Assembly: GCA_031295385.1 (NCBI GenBank)
Contig: JAUMOL010000015.1
Coordinates: 1-46,721 of the forward strand
Reading direction: 5' to 3'
DNA: 46,721 nt
DNA from: Collinsella sp.
Lineage (GTDB): Bacteria > Actinomycetota > Coriobacteriia > Coriobacteriales > Coriobacteriaceae
Part shown: positions 1 to 9,980 of the stretch, piece by piece
Numbering within the stretch: the stretch's first letter is position 1
Layout: every line of letters begins with the position of its first letter
Notes under the pieces: model-generated
Database searches by the model: none
Seen by the model: the letters and a program-made list of their open reading frames with translations, nothing else
Told to the model about the DNA's origin: nothing
Translations under genes and position numbers: made by a program

Positions 1-139
1 ACCTGGAGGAATACATAGTCCACTGGAACACGAGCCGGAGGCAGGTAAGATTGAAGGGCCTGACCCCGGAGGAGTTCCGGAATCAGGCCCTCGCGGCCTA
101 GTCGCTATTTAGGGCGTCCAAGATTTGGGACGCAGTTCA
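1..139 (+). mobile_element. IS3-family insertion sequence, right end
   Basis: After the transposase stop, bases 114-139 read GCGTCCAAGATTTGGG followed by ACGCAGTTCA and end in CA. This resembles the right terminal repeat of IS3/IS150-group elements, which typically reads TGTCCAAGATTTGGGGGCAG. The sequence just outside (140-160) looks like the 3' half of a terminator hairpin with a T run, so the element may have inserted into a terminator. The target duplication cannot be tested because the left end is outside the window. Confidence 0.7.
3..101 (+). CDS. IS3-family transposase, C-terminal fragment (window edge)
   Basis: The reading frame open at the left edge encodes the last 32 residues of a DDE transposase and ends in TAG. 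The tail contains an LKGLTPEEFR motif preceded by a YIVHWN segment, the usual end of the OrfB integrase core of IS3/IS150-type elements. The IS end follows 38 bases downstream, so the gene is probably complete outside the window. The fragment alone cannot show whether the transposase is active. Confidence 0.8.
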   Translation: MEEYIVHWNTSRRQVRLKGLTPEEFRNQALAA

Positions 140-213
140 CTCGCGGCGACGGGCTTTTTTCTTCCCCAACGCCGGGATTCGAACCCCGAGGGCATTAAAT
201 CACACTGTCGTCC

Positions 214-448
214 AAGGGCCTGTGGGCAAAAAATAGCAAATATGAGTACTGTTACCATTTTAGTAACAGCGATTTCATGCCATCAGAAGGCGATTTAGAC
301 GCCAGGGGTCCTACGGCGGAAGAATTGCAAGCGTTTATCAGCTAAGTACTTGGACATATGTTGTGTAACACTGCATATTTTGCAAAAAGATAATGCTACA
401 GGACTTGTGACAGTACTCATATTTGACGTTTTTTGCCCACGACCCCTT
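214..448. repeat. Inverted-repeat element (MITE-like)
   Basis: Bases 214-252 and 410-448 are inverted copies of each other over 39 bases. They differ only in two three-base blocks (CCT/GTC and TAG/CGT) set in otherwise identical sequence that includes GTGGGCAAAAAA and CAAATATGAGTACTGT. The 157-base centre has a small hairpin at 251-267 and no convincing gene; one open frame through the left arm ends at about 344 without a start or ribosome site. The layout suggests a non-autonomous transposable repeat. No transposase is attached and no second copy was seen in this window. Confidence 0.6.
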
Positions 449-497
449 ATTACGTGGGCGAATCAGTTGCAAAACGGGCTTCAAAGCGTCCTTCGCA

Positions 498-532
498 AAC
501 AAAAACCAGGGCCCGCATGATGCGGACCCCGG
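498..532 (-). terminator. Terminator of glnA
   Basis: On the minus strand a GGGTCCGCA / TGCGGGCCC stem with a three-base loop and one mismatch is followed by a T-rich run (complement of 498-505). It lies about 30 bases after the glutamine synthetase stop codon. Confidence 0.75.
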
Positions 533-563
533 CTCAATACCGTGACGATATGTCAGTTACGTT

Positions 564-2651
<2,088 letters not shown>

Positions 2652-2857
2652 ACGGAACTCCCTTCGTATCGGCACCGCGTGAGAAGCGGTGTTGATTACT
2701 AACGAACGAGTCATAGATTAGGCTCGTCGTGTTTCCGCGACATTACCGTTATGTTGCTGTCACGAAACCAATCAATGAGGTTACCCTATCGAGGCGGCGT
2801 TGCCACCCTCAACAGCCAATCAACTGTATAAATTGCAGACCTCTCCCCATAGTTTAA

Positions 2858-2939
2858 GGGTAGTCAATTTGGGATGGGGCTCTATTAACTGGTATTTCGT
2901 ATCAGATACCAGTCTTTATAGCCCCATCCTAGATTGACC
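2858..2939. repeat. Long imperfect palindrome between glnA and metF
   Basis: Arms of about 36 bases pair around a 10-base loop at 2896-2905. They include GGATGGGGCT (from 2872) with AGCCCCATCC (2920-2929), and ACTGGTAT with ATACCAGT. No T run follows on either strand, so it does not look like an ordinary terminator. It sits in the shared upstream region of two nitrogen/one-carbon genes and could be a regulatory structure or a mobile palindrome. No known riboswitch was recognised in the rest of the interval (2652-3077). Confidence 0.6.
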
Positions 2940-3077
2940 GCTCTGTTATAAGAAATGCCGATAGCAAAGCATTTTCGATTGGTATCACCAAATAGCGAGT
3001 GAAACTCCACCGTAACACAGTGGTGCTGTAGAATCCTTACCACACATCACACTATTAAGTATCTAAAGGAGCACGAT

Positions 3078-3950
3078 ATGCGCGTCGACGAGGTTTTTAA
3101 GCAGGCAGCATCCCAGGGCACCGCACCCGTTTCGTTTGAGATGTTCCCGCCCAAGGGCGAGCTTACCCTCGACACGGCTCGCAAGGTGGCAGGCAATCTG
3201 TGTAAGCTTTCGCCGAGCTTTGTCTCGGTCACCTGCTCGGCCGGCGGCTCGGGTAACGGTGCCACCACCGCCCCCATCGCGCATATGATTTCGAGCGAAT
3301 TCGATACGCCCTCGGTAGCGCATCTCACCTGCGTGGGCCGCACCCACGCCGACATCGCCGCCAAGATTGACGAGTATCGCACTGCCGGCGTGGAAAACGT
3401 GCTAGCCCTGCGCGGCGACCTGCCCGCCGGCGCGACCGAGGACGACAAGCCTGCCTCCGACTACGCCTACGCCCGCGACCTCATCCCTGAGCTCGTCGAC
3501 GCCGGCTTTTGCGTGGGCGCCGCAGCCTACCCCGAAGGCCACATTGCCTGCGAGGATCTCAACCTCTCGGTCGAGCACCTCAAGCAAAAGCAAGACGCCG
3601 GCGCGAGCTTCTTTGTGACACAGCTCTTCTTTGATAACGAGTGCTTCTATCGCTTCCGCGAGCTTGCCGACAAGGCCGGCATCACCGTGCCCATTACCGC
3701 GGGCATCATGCCGTTTATGGGCAAGTCGCAGATCAGCCGCATGGTCTTTATGTGCGGCGCATCGCTGCCCTCCCCCGTCATCAAGATTCTCGCCAAGTAC
3801 GAGAACGACCCCGAGAGCCTGCAGGCAGCCGGTGTAGATTATGCTGCTCGTCAGCTTTGCGACCTTAAGGAGCACGGTGCCGACGGTCTGCACCTGTACA
3901 CTATGAACCGTCCTGCAATCGCCGCGACCATTATGGAGCGCCTGGGGTAA
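3078..3950 (+). CDS. metF: 5,10-methylenetetrahydrofolate reductase
   Basis: The 290-residue protein is a cytoplasmic FAD enzyme that reduces 5,10-methylene-THF to 5-methyl-THF, the methyl donor for methionine synthase. The N-terminal SFEMFPPKG is the family signature with the catalytic glutamate. FVTQLFFDNE and TAGIMPFMGKSQISRM are typical of the TIM barrel. The length matches bacterial MetF. A strong AAAGGAG lies 7 bases before the ATG. The stop overlaps the next start (TAATG), indicating translational coupling to the methionine synthase genes, which use its product. Confidence 0.95.
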   Translation: MRVDEVFKQAASQGTAPVSFEMFPPKGELTLDTARKVAGNLCKLSPSFVSVTCSAGGSGNGATTAPIAHMISSEFDTPSVAHLTCVGRTHADIAAKIDEYRTAGVENVLALRGDLPAGATEDDKPASDYAYARDLIPELVDAGFCVGAAAYPEGHIACEDLNLSVEHLKQKQDAGASFFVTQLFFDNECFYRFRELADKAGITVPITAGIMPFMGKSQISRMVFMCGASLPSPVIKILAKYENDPESLQAAGVDYAARQLCDLKEHGADGLHLYTMNRPAIAATIMERLG

Positions 3951-4738
3951 TGGAAAAACCGCACGTCGATACAACCGTTGTTGAAGTGCCGGCCGACCTT
4001 GCGTCGCCGGCGCTTTACCGTATCGACGCTGCCCACCGCCCTCGTGTCGACCGTGCCGAGATGCTGCGGTATCTGGGCTACGGCGGCCAGCAGATTGAGC
4101 CCGAGCTGTCACGACGAATTGAGCTTGTAGTCGAGCGCCTAGAGCTGGATATCGAGCCCCGCGGCGTGCGACGCGTGTTTGCCGTCGATGCCACGGGCGT
4201 CGACGAGCAGGGCGAGCCCTGCATCCGCTTGGTTGGCACCAATGTTGAGCTGCGGGGTCGTGATATCTATCGACATCTCAAAGACGCCCGCCTGGCGGCG
4301 CTCATGGCCTGCACCCTCGGGATGTCTGCCGAACGCCGTCTGCGCACCACGGGAGCCCAGCAACCCCTGGAAGGCGCCGTGCTCGACGCCGCATGCTCTG
4401 CCTATGTGGAGGCCGCCGTCGAGCAGATGGACCAGCAGGTCAAGGCTGCAGCCGCTGCACACGGGCTCGCCGGCAACTGGCGCTTCAGTCCCGGCTATGG
4501 CGACTGCCCGCTCTCTGCCCAGCGCTCGATCGTGGATGCACTCAATGCCACGCGCCTCATTGGACTTACCGTCACCCCCACCAGCCTGCTCATGCCCACC
4601 AAGAGCGTGACCGCGGTGATTGGTCTGTTCGACGGCGAAGTCCACGACGCCCAGAGCCGCCCCACCTGCAATATCTGCCGCATGCGCGAGCACTGCCGCT
4701 TCCGCGCCGCCCACACCACCTGCTATTCCAGCCATTAG
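3950..4738 (+). CDS. Methionine synthase reactivation-domain protein (stand-alone)
   Basis: This 262-residue protein corresponds to the reactivation (AdoMet-binding) module that is fused to the C-terminus of long MetH enzymes. The segment RFSPGYGDCPLS matches the AdoMet-binding RxxxGYG motif, and LLMPTKSVTAVIGL follows as in MetH. The C-terminus carries five cysteines in CNICRMREHC and a following TTC, a pattern seen in stand-alone versions of anaerobes. The downstream MetH lacks this domain, so the protein probably restores oxidised cob(II)alamin in trans. It overlaps metF by one base and ends 9 bases before metH. Confidence 0.85.
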   Translation: MEKPHVDTTVVEVPADLASPALYRIDAAHRPRVDRAEMLRYLGYGGQQIEPELSRRIELVVERLELDIEPRGVRRVFAVDATGVDEQGEPCIRLVGTNVELRGRDIYRHLKDARLAALMACTLGMSAERRLRTTGAQQPLEGAVLDAACSAYVEAAVEQMDQQVKAAAAAHGLAGNWRFSPGYGDCPLSAQRSIVDALNATRLIGLTVTPTSLLMPTKSVTAVIGLFDGEVHDAQSRPTCNICRMREHCRFRAAHTTCYSSH

Positions 4739-4747
4739 GAGCCATCG

Positions 4748-7303
4748 ATGTTTACTCCGCTTATCACTCATGATCTGGACGGTGCCGCGCTGGCGGCACC
4801 CGTCAATGCTGCGCGCTGCAACGGTGCCGCGTACAAAACGCGCACGATCGATGACCTTCGCATTAAGGACGATCGCCTGCGTGCCGCCATCGAGGGCACC
4901 GGGCACCTGCTGTTTGACGGCGGCATGGGCACCATGTTGCAGGCCGCCGGCATGAAGGCGGGCGCCCTGCCCGAACTGCTCAACTTTGAGGAACCCCAGG
5001 TCATCACCGATATCCAGCGTCAGTACGTCGAAGCTGGCTGTGACGTGATCACCGCCAACACCTTTGGCGCCAACGCCCACAAGCTCGACGGCGCCGCCAC
5101 CGTGGCAGACGTCTTTGCCGCGGCAGTCACCTGCGCCCGCGAGGCCGGCGCCCGCTACGTCGCCGGCGACATCGGCCCCATCGGCGCCCTGCTGCGCCCC
5201 CTGGGCACCCTCAGCTTTGACGAGGCCTACGACCTCTTTGCCGAGGAGGTGCGCGCCGGCGTCGCTGCGGGCGTGGACCTCTTTATTATCGAGACCATGA
5301 CCGACCTTGCCGAGATCAAGGCGGCCGTCCTCGCCTGCCGCGAGAATTCCGACCTGCCCGTCTTTGCCACCATGACCTTTGAGGAAGACGGTCGCACGTT
5401 CCTGGGTACGAGCCCCGAAGTGGCCGCCATCACGCTCGACGCCATCGGCGCCGACGTCCTGGGCATCAACTGCAGCCAGGGCCCGGCCGAGCTCCGAGGA
5501 CTCGCCGCGCGTATGCTCACCGTCACCGACAAGCCCGTTATGGTGCAGGCCAATGCGGGACTGCCCCGCGTGGACGATGACGGCAATACCGTCTTTGATA
5601 TCCAGGCACCCGAGTACGCCGAGGCCGTCGCCGGCATGATCGAGGACGGCGTGAGCGTCGTGGGCGGTTGCTGCGGCACCACGCCGGCGCACATGGCGGC
5701 CTTGCGCACGCTTATCGACAACCACACGCCCAGCCCGCGCCACCGCAAGCCCAGCATGTCGGTCACGAGCGCCCAGACGATCGTGGACCTCCCCTGCGAC
5801 GGCCACAAGATCGCCGTCATCGGCGAGCGCATCAACCCCACCGGCAAAAAGCGCCTGCAGCAGGCCCTGCGCGACGGCGACCTGGACTACGTCGTGAGTC
5901 AGGGCATCAGCCAGCAGGAGCGGGGCGCCGACATCCTGGACGTCAACGTGGGCCTGCCCGAGATCGACGAGGTCAAGGTCATCCAGCAGGCAACCGAGCA
6001 GCTCCAGGGCTCCACGCTGCTGCCGCTGCAGATCGACTCCACCGACCCCGCAGCCGTCGAGGCCGCCGTGCGCCGCTACGCCGGCAAGCCCATCATCAAC
6101 TCGGTCAATGGCAAACAACAGATCATGGATGAGATCTTTCCGCTGGTGGCCCACTACGGCACCAACGTCGTCGGCCTTACGCTCGACGAGGGCGGCATCC
6201 CCGATACCGCCGAGGCCCGCTTCGCCATCGCCGAGCGCATCGTGGCCGAGGCCGCCCGTTACGGCATCGGCCCGGACCGCATCCTCATCGACTGCCTGGT
6301 CATGACCGCCTCGACCAACCAGCGCCAGGCTGAGCAGATTCTACGTGCCATGTCTCTGTGCAAGGAGCGCCTGGGCGTCAAGTGCGCACTCGGCGTATCG
6401 AACATCAGCTTTGGCCTGCCCGCGCGGCCGCTGCTGGGCTCGGTCTTTTTGGCCGCCGCCTTTGGTGCAGGTCTGGATGCCCCCATCATGAACCCGGGTT
6501 CCAAGCGCTTTATGGATACCGTCTACAGCTATCGCGTCCTGAGCGTTGAGGACGAGGGCTCGACCGGATACATCGAGCGCTACGCCGGCTGGACCGATCC
6601 GTACAAGATCGCCGCGAACCCGGCGGCGGCTCAGGCAGTATCGAGCGATGCCGCGCCTGCCGCAAGCACCACCGCAAGCGCCGATGACGACCCCATCCGC
6701 CACATGGTCGTCTCGGGCCGCAAAGGCGAAATCGCGGCCGAGACTGAGCGTCTGCTGGCAGATCACGACGCCATGGACCTCATCAACAATCACTTTATCC
6801 CCGCCCTCGACGAGGTCGGAGTCCTCTTTGACCAGGGCAAGTTCTTCTTGCCGCAGCTCATGGCCTCGGCCGAGGCCGCACGCGTGGGCTTCGACACCAT
6901 CAAGCGTCTGATGCCCGCCGGCGAGATTGCCGACAAGGGCAAGATCTGCGTGGCCACCGTCAAGGGCGATATCCACGACATCGGTAAGAACATCGTCAAG
7001 ATGCTGCTCGATAACTACGGCTATACCGTCTTTGACCTAGGCCGCGACGTCGACCCGCAAGAGGTGCTCAAGACCGTGCAGGAGCGTGACATTAAGCTCG
7101 TCGGCCTCTCGGCGCTTATGACCACCACCGTCGTCGCCATGGAGGAGACCATCAAGCTGCTTCATGCCGAGGTGCCGGGCGTCAAGATCATCGTAGGCGG
7201 CGCCGTGCTCACCCCCGAATACGCCAAACAGATTGGCGCAGACTACTACGCCAAGGACGCCGCCGAAAGCGCGCGCATCGCCGAAGAGGTCTTTGGGCAG
7301 TAA
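4748..7303 (+). CDS. metH: Cobalamin-dependent methionine synthase, three-domain form
   Basis: The 851-residue enzyme transfers a methyl group from 5-methyl-THF through cobalamin to homocysteine, giving methionine. Domains in order are the homocysteine/zinc barrel (about 45-325, with zinc ligands C242 in INCSQGP and C308/C309 in GGCCG), the pterin-binding barrel (from about 355, IGERINPTGKKRL), the cobalamin cap (about 650-730), and the B12 Rossmann domain. The last contains DIHDIGKNIV with D741, the cobalt-ligand H743 and G746. The reactivation domain of the 1,200-residue form is absent and is encoded by the preceding gene. TAGGAG overlapping the upstream stop supports the start. Confidence 0.95.
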   Translation: MFTPLITHDLDGAALAAPVNAARCNGAAYKTRTIDDLRIKDDRLRAAIEGTGHLLFDGGMGTMLQAAGMKAGALPELLNFEEPQVITDIQRQYVEAGCDVITANTFGANAHKLDGAATVADVFAAAVTCAREAGARYVAGDIGPIGALLRPLGTLSFDEAYDLFAEEVRAGVAAGVDLFIIETMTDLAEIKAAVLACRENSDLPVFATMTFEEDGRTFLGTSPEVAAITLDAIGADVLGINCSQGPAELRGLAARMLTVTDKPVMVQANAGLPRVDDDGNTVFDIQAPEYAEAVAGMIEDGVSVVGGCCGTTPAHMAALRTLIDNHTPSPRHRKPSMSVTSAQTIVDLPCDGHKIAVIGERINPTGKKRLQQALRDGDLDYVVSQGISQQERGADILDVNVGLPEIDEVKVIQQATEQLQGSTLLPLQIDSTDPAAVEAAVRRYAGKPIINSVNGKQQIMDEIFPLVAHYGTNVVGLTLDEGGIPDTAEARFAIAERIVAEAARYGIGPDRILIDCLVMTASTNQRQAEQILRAMSLCKERLGVKCALGVSNISFGLPARPLLGSVFLAAAFGAGLDAPIMNPGSKRFMDTVYSYRVLSVEDEGSTGYIERYAGWTDPYKIAANPAAAQAVSSDAAPAASTTASADDDPIRHMVVSGRKGEIAAETERLLADHDAMDLINNHFIPALDEVGVLFDQGKFFLPQLMASAEAARVGFDTIKRLMPAGEIADKGKICVATVKGDIHDIGKNIVKMLLDNYGYTVFDLGRDVDPQEVLKTVQERDIKLVGLSALMTTTVVAMEETIKLLHAEVPGVKIIVGGAVLTPEYAKQIGADYYAKDAAESARIAEEVFGQ

Positions 7304-7330
7304 CACAACGGAAACAACCGAGCACCAAAA

Positions 7331-7371
7331 CGTGCCGCATGCGCCACTTGGCACGTGCGGCACGTTAGAAT
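7331..7371 (+). promoter_or_regulatory. Inverted repeat and possible promoter before the DUF711 gene
   Basis: CGTGCCGCA (7331-7339) and TGCGGCACG (7356-7364) form a perfect inverted repeat, directly followed by TAGAAT (7366-7371), a good -10 hexamer. No convincing -35 is seen. The repeat could be an operator or the 3' hairpin of the metH transcript; there is no T tract. Confidence 0.4.
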
Positions 7372-7411
7372 AGATAAGATTATGCTCGTTTTGGCAGATA
7401 GGAGCGCAAGG

Positions 7412-8776
7412 ATGGCGATCACGCCCGCAGAAATCGCGGAAACCCGCGGCATGGTTGAGGAGCAGAACCTCGACATCAGGACCATCACCATGGGTGTTTC
7501 GCTCATGGGTTGCGGCGACGAGAACCTCGACCGCATGTGCACGAAGATCTACGACCACGTGACGCACACGGCTGAGCACTTGGTCGAGACCGCCGAGAAC
7601 CTCGAGCGCGAGTACGGCATCCCCATCGTCAACAAGCGCGTCTCCGTCACCCCGGTGGCGCAGATCGCCGCTTGCTGCAAGGATGAGGACCTCACCCCCA
7701 TCGCGCATGCCCTCGACCGTGCGGCCGAGACCCTCGGCATCGACTACCTGGGCGGCTTCTCCGCGCTCGTCCAGAAGGGCATCGGCGACGCCGACCGCCG
7801 CGTCATCCAGTCCATCCCGCAGGCGCTCGCCACCACGAGTCGCGTCTGCTCCAGCGTCAACGTCGCCAGCCTGCGCGCCGGCATCAACATGGACGCCGTG
7901 CTCATGGCTGCGCAGACCATCATCGACGCCGCTAAGCTCACGGCCGACCAGGACTCCGTCGGCGCTTCCAAGTTTGTCTGCTTTGCCAACATGGTCGAGG
8001 ACTCCCCGTTCATGGCGGGCGCTGTCCACGGCGGTGGCGAGGCCGACGCCGTCATCAACGTAGGCGTCTCGGGCCCCGGCGTTATGGCCGCAGCCCTGGA
8101 GACGCTGCCCGATTCCGCATCGATGATGGAGGTCGCCGAGAAGATTAAGCAGACCGCCTTTAAGATCACCCGCGCCGGTGAGCTCATGAGCCGCGAGGCC
8201 GCCCATCGCCTGGGTGTCGAGAAGGGCATTGTCGACCTGTCGCTGGCCCCCACGCCTGCCATCGGCGACTCCGTTGCCCGCATCCTCGAGATCATCGGTG
8301 TTGGCACCTGCGGTGGCCCCGGCACGACCTGCGCACTCGCCATGCTCAACGATGCCGTCAAGAAGGGCGGCGTCATGGCCAGCTCCAGCGTGGGCGGTCT
8401 CTCCGGCGCCTTTATCCCCGTGTCCGAGGACGCCGGCATGATCGCCGCCGTCGAGGCTGGCGCGCTTTCGCTCGAGAAGCTCGAGGCCATGACCTGCGTG
8501 TGCTCCGTTGGCCTGGACATGATCGCCATCCCCGGTGACACCCCGGTCGAGACCATCGCCGGCATCATCGCCGACGAGATGGCTATCGGCGTCATCAACA
8601 ACAAGACCACGGCCGTCCGCGTGATTCCCGCCATTGGCAAGGGCGTGGGCGACTGCGTCGAGTACGGCGGCCTGTTCGGCCGTGCGCCCATCATGCCGGT
8701 GAACCCCAACGCCGGCACCGTGCTTGCCCACCGTGGCGGACGCTTCCCGGCACCGCTGAACTCGCTGAAGAACTAG
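7412..8776 (+). CDS. PFL family protein (DUF711/UPF0210)
   Basis: The 454-residue protein belongs to the DUF711 (UPF0210) family, whose members fold like glycyl-radical enzymes but have no proven reaction. The N-terminus (TRGMVEEQNLDIRTITMGVSL) and length match the family closely. Glycine-rich blocks such as ASSSVGGLSGAFIPVSED and GTPVETIAG-like turns are present. The ATG is chosen for the TAGGAG six bases upstream; a longer frame from 7355 would run back through the inverted repeat. DUF711 genes often follow an ACT-domain gene (UPF0237), but none is present here. A structured element starts 18 bases after the stop. Confidence 0.88.
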   Translation: MAITPAEIAETRGMVEEQNLDIRTITMGVSLMGCGDENLDRMCTKIYDHVTHTAEHLVETAENLEREYGIPIVNKRVSVTPVAQIAACCKDEDLTPIAHALDRAAETLGIDYLGGFSALVQKGIGDADRRVIQSIPQALATTSRVCSSVNVASLRAGINMDAVLMAAQTIIDAAKLTADQDSVGASKFVCFANMVEDSPFMAGAVHGGGEADAVINVGVSGPGVMAAALETLPDSASMMEVAEKIKQTAFKITRAGELMSREAAHRLGVEKGIVDLSLAPTPAIGDSVARILEIIGVGTCGGPGTTCALAMLNDAVKKGGVMASSSVGGLSGAFIPVSEDAGMIAAVEAGALSLEKLEAMTCVCSVGLDMIAIPGDTPVETIAGIIADEMAIGVINNKTTAVRVIPAIGKGVGDCVEYGGLFGRAPIMPVNPNAGTVLAHRGGRFPAPLNSLKN

Positions 8777-8793
8777 CTGAGGGGGACTGGCGA

Positions 8794-8927
8794 GGAGCCC
8801 CGGGGAGGGCAAATATATAAGGTCGCCTGCTCGGACAGTCCTGACTCGCACGGAGAGCACATTAAGTGCTCTCCGGCTCGTGCGGAACTCGCGATCGACC
8901 TTATATATTTGCCCTCCCCGGGGCTCC
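8794..8927 (+). ncRNA. Structured RNA element 1 (3' of the DUF711 gene)
   Basis: A perfect 32-base inverted repeat (8794-8825 and 8896-8927, beginning GGAGCCCCGGGGAGGGC) encloses an inner hairpin GGAGAG-CACATTAAGTG-CTCTCC (8852-8874 region). ACAGTCCTG lies on the 5' side and GTGCGGAACTC on the 3' side. The element on the minus strand at 30806-30932 shares these three blocks, while the intervening stems differ in sequence but still pair. Both copies immediately follow a stop codon in sense orientation. This supports a structured RNA or RNA-like mobile palindrome; it may match the published Collinsella-1 RNA motif, which could not be checked. It is not a simple terminator, as no T run follows. 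Confidence 0.6.
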
Positions 8928-9040
8928 CGCACAACGGGACCTCGGTTGAGTTCTATCCCGGTTGCAGTTGCTTCGCTCCTGCACTACATGGTCGATGCGA
9001 CGGTTTGGCGTTGGATCGGTTCTTTCTGATATATGCTGGT

Positions 9041-9077
9041 TGCGGCTCTTCTTTTGGGAGGAGTCGCTTTTTTGTTG
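9041..9077 (+). terminator. Intrinsic terminator upstream of the methyltransferase
   Basis: GCGGCTCTTC and GGAGGAGTCGC form a stem, with a G-U pair, around a TTTTG loop and are followed by seven Ts (9069-9075). It ends DUF711 read-through or acts as an attenuator, since the methyltransferase ribosome site begins three bases later. A TTGGCG (9004) and GATATA pair about 17 bases apart could be a promoter giving a short leader. Confidence 0.7.
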
Positions 9078-9092
9078 CTAGGAGGTTGGCCC

Positions 9093-9980
9093 GTGGTTGA
9101 TGGGGATGCTCGCTCTGAGCTGCTTTCTGCTGATTGGAATGGCGAATGGATGCGCCTGCAGGCCGCGCGGCATCGGGCTGATGATTCTTTTGAGTGGGAT
9201 AAAAGGGCTCGGCATTTTCGGCCGCTTGAGACTGCTCCGTATGCTCGGGATTTTATGAAGCTGTTAGCGCTTGAGCCTGGTGAGTCGGTGCTTGATATGG
9301 GGTGTGGGGCTGGGTCGATTGCTATTCCGCTTGCTCAGGCTGGGCATCCCGTGATTGCTGCCGATTTTTCCCCTGCTATGTTGGGCACGCTTGATGCTGG
9401 CATTGAGTACTATGGGCTCGAAGATCGCATTACACCGCTTGAGCTTGCTTGGGATGATGACTGGGATTTGGTTGGACCGGTCGCGAAAGCGGTAGATGTT
9501 GCCTTTGCCAGTCGCTCTGTCACCACGACCAACCTAAAAGGCGTGCTTGCCAAGCTTGATCGAACGGCTCGTCGGCGTTGTGCTGTCACGATGGTCGCCA
9601 ACTCCAGCCCGCGCTATGACCTGCACCTGATGAACGCCATCGGTGCCTCGGTTACCTGCAGTAATGGCTTTGTGTATGCCTTTAATATCCTCATTCAGAT
9701 GGGTGCCCTGCCGCAGGTTACGTACTTTGAATCGCCTCGTCGCGATACCTTCGATAGCCTTGAGGCGGGCGTAGCGGACTTCTCCCGCATGCTCGAGCAC
9801 GGTAACGAGGATAAGATCGACCGTCTGCGCGACTACGTCGCTCAGCATATGATTGAGAATCCCCATACCGGCGAGCCAGGGTCCAAGGGCGTGCCGCAAG
9901 GGCGCTACATGCTCGACCACGTCCGCAAGGTCCGTTGGGCGTTTATTGCATGGGAGCCGGTCTCTTCGAGCTGTCCATAG
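9093..9980 (+). CDS. Class I SAM-dependent methyltransferase
   Basis: The 295-residue protein has the AdoMet motif VLDMGCGAGSIAIPLA (residues about 72-87) followed by VIAADFSPAML, where the acidic residue binds the ribose. It therefore methylates an unknown substrate. The start is the GTG at 9093, preceded by TAGGAGG seven bases upstream; an in-frame ATG at 9033 would place a terminator hairpin inside the gene and add an unrelated hydrophobic stretch. The first 400 bases use T-ending codons (GCT, TTT, GGG) far more than the neighbours, which suggests acquisition by transfer. The substrate cannot be read from the sequence. Confidence 0.8.
   Translation: MVDGDARSELLSADWNGEWMRLQAARHRADDSFEWDKRARHFRPLETAPYARDFMKLLALEPGESVLDMGCGAGSIAIPLAQAGHPVIAADFSPAMLGTLDAGIEYYGLEDRITPLELAWDDDWDLVGPVAKAVDVAFASRSVTTTNLKGVLAKLDRTARRRCAVTMVANSSPRYDLHLMNAIGASVTCSNGFVYAFNILIQMGALPQVTYFESPRRDTFDSLEAGVADFSRMLEHGNEDKIDRLRDYVAQHMIENPHTGEPGSKGVPQGRYMLDHVRKVRWAFIAWEPVSSSCP

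Noticed and set aside
155..200. A tRNA gene on the minus strand
   Set aside because: Only a T-loop-like sequence with an imperfect stem is present; no acceptor, D-arm or anticodon arm can be built.
2940..3077. A SAM or cobalamin riboswitch before metF
   Set aside because: Only small unrelated hairpins were seen; none of the conserved riboswitch cores could be recognised.
4139..6154. A 671-codon minus-strand frame opposite the methionine synthase genes
   Set aside because: It crosses two well-supported plus-strand genes; its Gly/Ala/His-rich composition is typical of antisense frames.
7037..8932. A 631-codon minus-strand frame opposite metH and the DUF711 gene
   Set aside because: Antisense shadow spanning two genes and the structured element; no family features.
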